Of a DNA stretch of 64,000 nucleotides, positions 51,944-58,531 are shown piece after piece. The notes under the pieces are model-generated. The model searched no databases, was not told the origin of the DNA, and saw only the letters and a program-made list of their open reading frames with translations. The DNA comes from Chitinophaga sancti (lineage in GTDB: Bacteria > Bacteroidota > Bacteroidia > Chitinophagales > Chitinophagaceae). Numbering within the stretch: the stretch's first letter is position 1; every line of letters begins with the position of its first letter. The stretch covers positions 4,526,001 to 4,590,000 of the forward strand of contig NZ_CP139972.1 in the NCBI RefSeq assembly GCF_034424315.1, written 5' to 3'. The position numbers and the translations under genes are program-made.

Positions 51944-52474
51944 ATGAATCAAAAAGAAACATCAAAATTCCTCAGCCTGATCCTCCGCCACCAACCGGAA
52001 CTCATCGGACTGAAACTCGATACCAACGGCTGGGCGGATGTAGACACCCTACTCGCCCTGGCCGCACGCCGTAAACGTATCACCAAAGCAGAACTCGAAA
52101 CCATCGTGGCTGAAAGTGACAAACAACGCTTCGCCTTCAACGAAGATCGTACTAAAATCAGGGCCAACCAGGGGCATTCCATTCATGTAGACCTGGAACT
52201 CCCCGTCACCACACCTCCCGAGTTCCTCTTTCATGGTACCACCGGCGCCTTTGTATCTGACATTCTAAAAACAGGTATTCAAAAAATGAGCCGCCAATAT
52301 GTACACCTCAGCGTTGACAAATCGACTGCTACCAAAGTAGGGAGTCGCAGAGGAGTTCCCGTCATCCTTACGATTCGTAGTGGTGATATGTACAGAGATG
52401 GTATTCCATTTTTTGTATCTGCCAATGGTGTGTGGCTCACTGATCATGTGCCGGCTAAATACATTTCACAGTGA
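51944..52474 (+). CDS. kptA: RNA 2'-phosphotransferase Tpt1/KptA
   Basis: 176 residues. The family order is complete: SKFLSLILRHQPELIGLKLD with the first Arg-His site, GWADVDTLL, RIRANQGHSI-like TKIRANQGHSI (His), FLFHGTTGAF, YVHLSVDKSTATKVGSRRG (Arg site) and NGVWLTDHVPAKYI. KptA/Tpt1 moves an internal RNA 2'-phosphate to NAD+, and related enzymes can ADP-ribosylate nucleic-acid ends. Bacteria lack the fungal-type tRNA ligation that makes 2'-phosphates, so the substrate here is open. Its last 16 codons recur as a diverged copy just after the stop (52475-52537). Confidence 0.92.
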   Translation: MNQKETSKFLSLILRHQPELIGLKLDTNGWADVDTLLALAARRKRITKAELETIVAESDKQRFAFNEDRTKIRANQGHSIHVDLELPVTTPPEFLFHGTTGAFVSDILKTGIQKMSRQYVHLSVDKSTATKVGSRRGVPVILTIRSGDMYRDGIPFFVSANGVWLTDHVPAKYISQ

Positions 52475-52537
52475 TAACCGGGGTAAAATGAGGGCATTAT
52501 CGCTGACTATGTACCGGCTAAATCCAATTTACAATGA
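52475..52537 (+). repeat. Diverged copy of the kptA 3' end
   Basis: After the kptA stop, a segment in the same frame spells NEGIIADYVPAKSNLQ and a TGA, which aligns with the gene end NGVWLTDHVPAKYISQ. The copy is 63 bases (21 codons) downstream and about 22 percent different over its best 36 bases. Its TGA overlaps the ATG of the next gene as ATGA, as expected if it was once the true end of kptA. Confidence 0.8.
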
Positions 52538-53475
52538 CCACTCCAATCAAATCAGCCCTCCTGGGCCTTGCCGTTGGCGACGCCCTGGGGGTTCCTGTAG
52601 AATTCCAGTCACGCGATACCCTTGCCAAACATCCCGTTACCTCCATGCGGGCATACGGCTCACATAACCAAGCTGCCGGCACCTGGTCTGATGATAGCTC
52701 CCTCACCTTCTGCCTCGCGGAAACCCTCGCAAAAGGATATGAGCTCCAGGACCTCGCCAACCGCTTTATCAACTGGCGCGACCATGCTTACTGGACCCCG
52801 CACGGCCATGTATTTGACATCGGCAACACCACCAATACCGCCATCTATCTCCTTTCGCAAGGCACCCCACCCACCCAGGCAGGAGAAGATACCGAAGACA
52901 GCAATGGTAATGGTTCCCTCATGCGTATCCTGCCGCTCTTATTTTATATCAAAGACCTTGATATTCATGCGCGCTATCAGCATGTGCGGGATGTTTCCAG
53001 CCTCACACACCGCCATATCCGCTCCATTGCCTGTTGCTTTATCTACCTCGAAATCGCCCTCCATATCCTGAAAGGCGAACAACCTGCAGCTGCTTATCTC
53101 AATGCCATCACTGATGTAAATAAATACTTCAGCGAACAAGCATTAATGGATCAGCAAGAGTTGGAAATATTAGCACCTATACTCTCGGGATCATTGATCG
53201 ATAAAACGATCGATGACATTCACGGTACCGGCTATGTGGTGCGCACACTTGAAGCTGCCATCTGGCTCCTGATCCATACCAATAGTTATGCTGAAGCCGT
53301 ACTGACCGCTGTCAATCTCGGCAATGACACCGATACCACCGCAGCAGTGACCGGTGGAATCGCTGGTCTGCACTACGGTTGGGAAGAAATTCCTGCCGAA
53401 TGGTTAAACATTTTAGCAGGAAAGGAGAGAATTGAAAATCTGATTACTAACTTGCAGGTCAAATTCAATATGTAA
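52534..53475 (+). CDS. ADP-ribosylglycohydrolase (DraG/ARH family)
   Basis: 313 residues with the ARH signature throughout: SALLGLAVGDALGVPVEF at the start, GTWSDDSSLTFCLAETL (first metal pair), NGNGSLMRILPL and NLGNDTDTTAAVTGGIAG near residue 255 (second metal site, D-x-D). The two Mg-binding sites are intact, so the enzyme should hydrolyse ADP-ribose from proteins or nucleic acids. The start overlaps the duplicated kptA tail (ATGA). The stop overlaps the start of the phosphatase gene (TAATG), so both sides are translationally coupled. Confidence 0.92.
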   Translation: MTTPIKSALLGLAVGDALGVPVEFQSRDTLAKHPVTSMRAYGSHNQAAGTWSDDSSLTFCLAETLAKGYELQDLANRFINWRDHAYWTPHGHVFDIGNTTNTAIYLLSQGTPPTQAGEDTEDSNGNGSLMRILPLLFYIKDLDIHARYQHVRDVSSLTHRHIRSIACCFIYLEIALHILKGEQPAAAYLNAITDVNKYFSEQALMDQQELEILAPILSGSLIDKTIDDIHGTGYVVRTLEAAIWLLIHTNSYAEAVLTAVNLGNDTDTTAAVTGGIAGLHYGWEEIPAEWLNILAGKERIENLITNLQVKFNM

Positions 53476-54206
53476 TGGCCCGGACGTTTGTAATTGGAGA
53501 TATTCATGGTGCATTGAAAGCATTGGAACAGCTGATAGGACAACTCCTGTTGCAACCGTCGGACAAACTCATTTTTCTTGGCGATTTTGTAGATGGCTGG
53601 TCTCAGTCTGCAGAAGTGGTTGAATACCTGATGGCATTGCAACAGCAATATGACTGCATCATCATTAAAGGGAATCATGATGCCTGGGTAGAACGCTGGC
53701 TGAATGGCGAAGACCCGGATCCTGTATGGCACCGGAATGGCGGCAAAGAAACGATTGCCAGTTATGCAAAGGTCTCTCCCGAACAACGCATGGTACACCT
53801 GGAATGGCTGAATCGTCTCAGGTTGTATTATGTAGATGATCAGAACAGGCTGTTCCTCCATGCAGGTTTTGCCAGTATGCATGGCCCGGAAAAAGAACAT
53901 TATGATACCAACTTCTACTGGGATCGGTCTTTGTGGGAAATGGCCCTCTGTATGGATAAGCGGATTAAGAAAGATTCATTACTATACCCGAAAAGATTAT
54001 TACTCTATAAAGAAATTTTCATTGGTCATACACCTACCGTAAATTATGATGTGACCACCCCGATGAATGCATGTAATGTGTGGAATGTAGATACCGGCGC
54101 GGCTTTCATGGGAAGGATCTCTGCTATGGAGATTGATTCAAAAGAGTTTTGGCAGAGTGACCCTGCTTATGTTTTTTATCCTGGTGAAAAAGGACGCAAT
54201 AAATAA
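53475..54206 (+). CDS. PPP-type metallophosphoesterase
   Basis: 243 residues. Motifs in order: FVIGDIHGALKAL, LIFLGDFVDGW, IIIKGNHDAW, LHAGFAS and FIGHTPTVNYD with NVDTGAAF. This is the bacterial PPP serine/threonine or ApaH-like phosphatase group. Within an operon of NAD-group enzymes it could remove a phosphate left after ADP-ribose processing (for example 2'-phosphate, ADP-ribose-phosphate or Ap4A-like dinucleotides). A protein phosphatase is the other option. It overlaps the preceding gene by one base and is the last gene of the operon. Confidence 0.9.
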   Translation: MARTFVIGDIHGALKALEQLIGQLLLQPSDKLIFLGDFVDGWSQSAEVVEYLMALQQQYDCIIIKGNHDAWVERWLNGEDPDPVWHRNGGKETIASYAKVSPEQRMVHLEWLNRLRLYYVDDQNRLFLHAGFASMHGPEKEHYDTNFYWDRSLWEMALCMDKRIKKDSLLYPKRLLLYKEIFIGHTPTVNYDVTTPMNACNVWNVDTGAAFMGRISAMEIDSKEFWQSDPAYVFYPGEKGRNK

Positions 54207-54209
54207 ACA

Positions 54210-54313
54210 CTTGTATCAAAAGTAAAACTTCCCGGATTAAAATCAGGCAAAGCATGGAGCACGTTTTTGTCTATAAAATGTCTCCACTGGCTTCAATTTA
54301 CCTTTGATACAAG
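54210..54313. repeat. 104-bp segment with 17-bp terminal inverted repeats
   Basis: CTTGTATCAAAAGTAAA at 54210-54226 and TTTACCTTTGATACAAG at 54297-54313 are complementary with one mismatch. The segment lies exactly between the two convergent genes and no frame is inside. It might be a small non-autonomous mobile element or a long-stem terminator for both genes. Confidence 0.65.
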
Positions 54314-54316
54314 CTC

Positions 54317-54928
54317 TTATTTTATACCCATTTCTTTCTTTGCTAAAGTAAGCTGTTCATCATGCGGATCTTCCTGGTAATAATACACTATGCCATCTTC
54401 TACTACTATCCTGTGCTGTAAATCTTCATCACTCAAATAATTACACCCGTTATACACCAGCCATGGATCAGAGAGCTGCTTCCAGCCAGCTTTTGTAAAT
54501 GCCCAGGTACTCATCACATAAGTACATCCATGCAAGGGCGCCTGGTATACTGAAATATCATCTCTGCCATCACTGTTCAAATCTCCTTCATTAATCAACC
54601 GGATCTCTCCATAGCCCGTTACCAATGGCCTGATCCCAGGATTAGAAAAGCGGATCACATATTCATCCTGCCCTTCCTTTTCCATCGCCTTTCTGTACAA
54701 TACACCATATGCCTCATCCTGGTTGCCATCTCCATCAAAATCGCCGTTAATACGGATCGTATCAGGCACTACCTGCGGAGTTTCAGGGGGTGCGCCAACA
54801 GCCATTACACCGGTATCTACTTTCGTTGACAGACTTAAAAAAGAGTCTGGAGTAGCAGCTTTATTTTTCCCCGGGGAGTTGCACGCGAGCACACCTGGGA
54901 TAAGGATATAAAGAAGGTTTTTATACAT
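54317..54928 (-). CDS. Lipoprotein with EF-hand-like calcium loops
   Basis: 203 residues. The signal ends LIPGVLAC, so Cys16 is the lipidation site. Two acidic loops, NGDFDGDGNQDEAYG near residue 62 and EGDLNSDGRDDIS near residue 114, match the D-x-D-x-D-G calcium-binding pattern of FG-GAP or dockerin-like repeats. The second half has YNGCNYLSDEDLQHRIVVED. It probably sits in the outer membrane and binds calcium, with no partner known. It is divergent to the DinB-like gene. Confidence 0.75.
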   Translation of the reverse strand: MYKNLLYILIPGVLACNSPGKNKAATPDSFLSLSTKVDTGVMAVGAPPETPQVVPDTIRINGDFDGDGNQDEAYGVLYRKAMEKEGQDEYVIRFSNPGIRPLVTGYGEIRLINEGDLNSDGRDDISVYQAPLHGCTYVMSTWAFTKAGWKQLSDPWLVYNGCNYLSDEDLQHRIVVEDGIVYYYQEDPHDEQLTLAKKEMGIK

Positions 54929-54984
54929 GGATTTAGCTTATTCCAACAAAAGTATTAATTTCATTTTGATAATACATAATCCAT

Positions 54985-55431
54985 ATGCTCACGACTACTT
55001 TGAAAACGCTCTTTCGCAGAGATCTTGAAAAACTGGTTGAAGAACTTTCATTGTATAAGAATGAAAGTAAGATCTGGTATACGGAAAAAGGCATCAGTAA
55101 CAGCGCGGGGAATCTTGCCCTGCACCTGGTGGGTAACCTGAATACGTTCATTGGCTTGCACCTGGGAAACACGGGGTATGTTCGTCACCGTGAGTTGGAG
55201 TTTTCACAGAAGGATGTACCTCGGGCGACGCTGACAAAGATGATTGAAGATACAATTGTGGTGATTGAGAAAGCCCTGGATGGCCTGACGCAGGAACAGG
55301 TAGAAGCATTATACCCGATCGAAGTATTTGGAGGGCCGATTTATACAGGGCATTTCCTGGTGCATTTAAGCGGTCACCTGATGTACCACTTAGGCCAGGT
55401 GAATTATCACAGACGGTTGTTAGATTTTTAA
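54985..55431 (+). CDS. DinB superfamily protein (DUF1572-like)
   Basis: 148 residues, a four-helix bundle. Residues usually used as metal ligands are present: NLALHLVGNLNTF (His about 47) and FLVHLSGHLMYHLGQVNYHR near the end (two His about four residues apart). The motif order NSAGNLALHLVGNLN and the GHLMYHLGQV end are the DUF1572 pattern. Related enzymes use thiol cofactors such as bacillithiol or mycothiol for detoxification, but the actual reaction is unknown. Cytoplasmic, monocistronic. Confidence 0.85.
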   Translation: MLTTTLKTLFRRDLEKLVEELSLYKNESKIWYTEKGISNSAGNLALHLVGNLNTFIGLHLGNTGYVRHRELEFSQKDVPRATLTKMIEDTIVVIEKALDGLTQEQVEALYPIEVFGGPIYTGHFLVHLSGHLMYHLGQVNYHRRLLDF

Positions 55432-55447
55432 TTAAATAACTCCATTC

Positions 55448-55669
55448 TTTATTACAGCAGATGGATAAAATCTCACATTATGCAACTACTGCATGAAGTT
55501 TCACTTTATTACAGCTGCTGCATGAAGTTTCACTTTATTACAGCAACTGCATGAAATTTCACCTTATTACAGCAGGTGCATGAAGTTTTACTTTATTACA
55601 GTCGCTACATGAAGTTTCACTTTATTACAGCAGGTGCATAAAATCTCACTTTATGCACCTGCTGTAATA
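55448..55669. repeat. 29-bp tandem array ending in a 20-bp palindrome
   Basis: Seven consecutive units of 28-29 bases (starts 55448, 55477, 55505, 55534, 55563, 55592, 55621), for example TTTATTACAGCTGCTGCATG plus AAGTTTCAC. The last unit is followed by its perfect inverse: TATTACAGCAGGTGCATAAA (55623-55642) and TTTATGCACCTGCTGTAATA (55650-55669). This could form a strong hairpin in the transcript of the DinB-like gene. Confidence 0.9.
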
Positions 55670-55741
55670 CATTTTATCCCTTCTGCATCAAGACTATAGC
55701 CATTGTCCACTGCGCCCACTTATCAGTGTAATGCATTGGCC

Positions 55742-55755
55742 CGCAAACGTTTGCG
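55742..55755 (+). promoter_or_regulatory. LacI-type operator before the pectate lyase gene
   Basis: CGCAAACGTTTGCG is a perfect 14-bp palindrome with the central ACGT of LacI/CRE-type operators, 72 bases before the ATG at 55828. It suggests repression by a LacI-family sugar regulator encoded elsewhere. The other bases of 55670-55827 show nothing specific. Confidence 0.65.
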
Positions 55756-55827
55756 TAAATATATCTGTCCGTTGCTGATCACCTGCCAAACATTTCCATG
55801 TAAATTCAGGTAAAATAACTCTCCACT

Positions 55828-58059
55828 ATGAAAACACTTCTACTAGCGCTGCTATGTTTGGCAGGAGCGTGCCTCTCCTATGCGCAAACCCTCTACGTTT
55901 CCCCCAGCGGATCTGCCTCGAACCCCGGCACCAGCATCAATGCCCCCACTACGCTTGCCAACGCACTGGCAACGGTGACTGCCGGAAGCACTATTTATCT
56001 AAGAGGCGGAACTTATAGTTTAAGCGCCTCCGTTATTATTACTGCAAGTAACAATGGTACCTCTTCCGCCTACAAGAATGTAGTGGCGTATACTGGTGAA
56101 ACCCCGGTACTGAATTTCTCTGCTATGGCAATTGCCGATGCCAACCGGGGCGTGATCCTGGATGGCGATTACTGGCACTGGACAGGTATTACCATCCAGG
56201 GCGCCGGTGATAATGGAATGCTCTTAGCCGGCAATAGTAACATCATTGAAAAATGTATTTTTAAAGGCAATCACGATAGCGGTTTACAACTCAGCCGTTA
56301 TGTGACCTCCAACACTACCCTCGCCTCATGGCCTGCTAACAACACCATTCTGAACTGCGAAGCGTATGACAACCAGGATCCTGACAATGAAGATGCGGAT
56401 GGCTTTGCTGCAAAACTTACCTGTGGTACAGGGAATGTTTTCAATGGCTGTATCTCTCACAACAATATTGATGATGGATACGATTTGTATGCGAAAGATG
56501 AAACGGGGCCTATTGGTCCGGTAACATTGATTAATTGCCTTGCTTATGGTAACGGTACGTTGAGTAACGGCAGTACATCAGGTGGTGGTGATAAGAATGG
56601 ATTTAAATTAGGTGGTAGTGGTATTGCGGTGGCACATATTGTACGTCGTTGTGTAGCCTTTAATAATGGCCACCATGGCTTTACGGACAATAATAATCCC
56701 GGCGCAATTGAAGTAACGAACAATACCAGTTATAATAATGCGGAGTCTAATTTCAATTTCCGTTCTGGTAGTACGGCTACTTTCAAAAACAATCTTTCTT
56801 ACAATGCAGGTTCTTCTGATGCCACCAATGGCACGGATGTAACCCCTACCAATGTGTGGTGGAAAAGTGGTGCCAGTTCTAATACAGGAGGCCTCGTTGT
56901 GAGCAGTGCAGACTTTCAAAGTCTGACACCATCGGTGACAAAGAACAGTGATGGGAGTCCGAACCTGGGGAGTTTCCTGGCATTGGCCAGTGGCAGCGAT
57001 ATGATTGATAAAGGTGTGACTTCGACTGGTATTACTTATTCCGGTTCTGCACCTGATATAGGAGCCAGGGAATCTGGTGGAAGTACAAATCCTTCTACTT
57101 ATACGGTGAGTGTAACGGTATCTCCTTCAGCGGGTGGTACCGTGACATTGAGTCCGGGTGGTGGTGCTTATACATCCGGCACGGTTGTTACGCTGACAGC
57201 AACGCCTGCCGGCGGGTATACATTTAATGGCTGGAGTGGTAGTGCGAGCGGTACATCAACAACGACTACGGTAACGGTTACATCAAATCTATCTGTTACG
57301 GCAAGTTTTAACAGTAGCGGTACTGGTGGTGGATCTACATTGCATATAGATGATGCTGCTTCGGCTACTGGCGGTTATTGCAGTGCGGATGGCAGCAGGC
57401 AAAATACGTATACCGGTGCAGATGGCGGGTATTATATCAACCTGAGTAATGCTGCTGCTAAGGGTGTGAATTATAGTGTGAGTGTGCCTTCGGCAGGAAC
57501 TTATTCATTTGTATGGCGCTATTCAAATGGAGGTGCGACGGTATCAACAACGGCGAAATTATTAGTGAATGGTAGTACAGCGGTGGCAAGTGTGTCATTT
57601 CCCAAGACCAGCAGCTGGACCTCATGGGCTACCACGGGAGCGGTGACAGCGACTTTGGCAGCGGGTGTGAATACCATTAGAATTGAAACACTTTCATCTA
57701 CAGAATTTGCGGTGATTGATTGGCTGGAGGTAACGGGTAACAGTCCGGCAGCGGGGGTATGTAGTGCAACCGCATCGTCGGCAAGGTTAGCACCGAAACT
57801 GGAAATCACGGAGACGAAGATCTATCCTAATCCGGCAAAGAATACGGCGGCGATTAGTTTTTATAATGAGCAAGCAGAGCGGGTGCAGATCAGGGTATAT
57901 TCATCAAATGGGCAATTGTTGAAGACAGTGGTGGATAAAGAGTTCCCGGCAGGGGCGAACCAGTTTACAATGGATGTGAGTAGTTGGCCACAGTCATTGT
58001 ATTTGGTAAAAGTTGAAAAGGGAGCGGGTAGTAATACCTTGAAATTGATAAAACAATAG
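55828..58059 (+). CDS. Secreted PL9-type pectate lyase with carbohydrate-binding and T9SS domains
   Basis: 743 residues with a signal peptide ending SYAQ (about residue 20). Residues about 20-415 form a right-handed parallel beta helix. The PL9 region CEAYDNQDPDNEDADGFAAK and NNIDDGYDLYAK holds the Asp residues for calcium. Next come an InlB-like B-repeat (about 425-495, TATPAGGYTFNGWSGSA), a CBM6/35-like beta sandwich (about 510-650) and a C-terminal type IX sorting domain (KIYPNPAKNTAAISF, SLYLVKVEKG). It should cleave polygalacturonan or rhamnogalacturonan by beta-elimination after export across the outer membrane. A LacI-type site lies upstream. It complements the GH78 enzymes. Confidence 0.9.
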   Translation: MKTLLLALLCLAGACLSYAQTLYVSPSGSASNPGTSINAPTTLANALATVTAGSTIYLRGGTYSLSASVIITASNNGTSSAYKNVVAYTGETPVLNFSAMAIADANRGVILDGDYWHWTGITIQGAGDNGMLLAGNSNIIEKCIFKGNHDSGLQLSRYVTSNTTLASWPANNTILNCEAYDNQDPDNEDADGFAAKLTCGTGNVFNGCISHNNIDDGYDLYAKDETGPIGPVTLINCLAYGNGTLSNGSTSGGGDKNGFKLGGSGIAVAHIVRRCVAFNNGHHGFTDNNNPGAIEVTNNTSYNNAESNFNFRSGSTATFKNNLSYNAGSSDATNGTDVTPTNVWWKSGASSNTGGLVVSSADFQSLTPSVTKNSDGSPNLGSFLALASGSDMIDKGVTSTGITYSGSAPDIGARESGGSTNPSTYTVSVTVSPSAGGTVTLSPGGGAYTSGTVVTLTATPAGGYTFNGWSGSASGTSTTTTVTVTSNLSVTASFNSSGTGGGSTLHIDDAASATGGYCSADGSRQNTYTGADGGYYINLSNAAAKGVNYSVSVPSAGTYSFVWRYSNGGATVSTTAKLLVNGSTAVASVSFPKTSSWTSWATTGAVTATLAAGVNTIRIETLSSTEFAVIDWLEVTGNSPAAGVCSATASSARLAPKLEITETKIYPNPAKNTAAISFYNEQAERVQIRVYSSNGQLLKTVVDKEFPAGANQFTMDVSSWPQSLYLVKVEKGAGSNTLKLIKQ

Positions 58060-58067
58060 GTGACAGG

Positions 58068-58111
58068 CCTCGCCTTTTGCTGTATTCAGCAGGGGCGGGG
58101 TTCTATTTTTT
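58068..58111 (+). terminator. Intrinsic terminator of the PL9 gene
   Basis: A CCTCGCC/GGCGGGG-type stem with an inner GCTG/CAGC stem, followed by TTCTATTTTTT, eight bases after the stop codon. Confidence 0.75.
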
Positions 58112-58125
58112 GCCTGTCCGCTCTG

Positions 58126-58245
58126 TTTGGTATTTTGTGAGGTGACGAGGTTTATTTTATGGAAGACCCTTCCTTTGGGTATTTTGCGAGGTAACGGGGT
58201 ATATTTTATGAGAGACCTTTCCTTTTAGTGTTTTGTGAGGTGAAC
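58126..58245. repeat. 48-49-bp tandem repeat
   Basis: Two full units (58126-58173 and 58174-58222) and a partial third. Each reads TTTGGGTATTTTGCGAGG, then TAACGGGGTATATTTTATG and AGAGACCTTTCC, with several differences. It lies downstream of the PL9 terminator. Confidence 0.8.
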
Positions 58246-58295
58246 TTATCAGCAATCCGTTACCAGGAAAACTCTGATTGTTATGTCATTTGTTG

Positions 58296-58427
58296 TTAAT
58301 CCCAGGAGTAATCACACCCCCTTCCATCAGCCTTAAATTCATACGCCCATCCCCCAATAGCGCGTAAACCACTGCCATCATCAAGGTCATTTTCCCAGGT
58401 ACCGGGTAGCGCAGCAGCTGCATACAT
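58296..58427 (-). pseudogene. Short protein fragment, probably a gene remnant
   Basis: A leftward frame of 43 codons from the ATG at 58427 reads MYAAAALPGTWENDLDDGSG, then LRAIGGWAYEFKADGRGCDY, then SWD. The pattern GTW...DGSG..GWAYEF is protein-like and resembles the beta strands of small lipocalin-type domains, but it is far too short for one. No signal peptide is present. The surrounding 58428-58531 holds only promoter-like AT-rich DNA for the next operon. Confidence 0.4.
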
Positions 58428-58531
58428 TAAAATTCGAATGATGCAATTAAATAACTATAATTCCTCCCTAATTATTATTATTTTACTATCAACCAGGAAG
58501 TATTAGTATAATAACCCATACATCAACCAAA

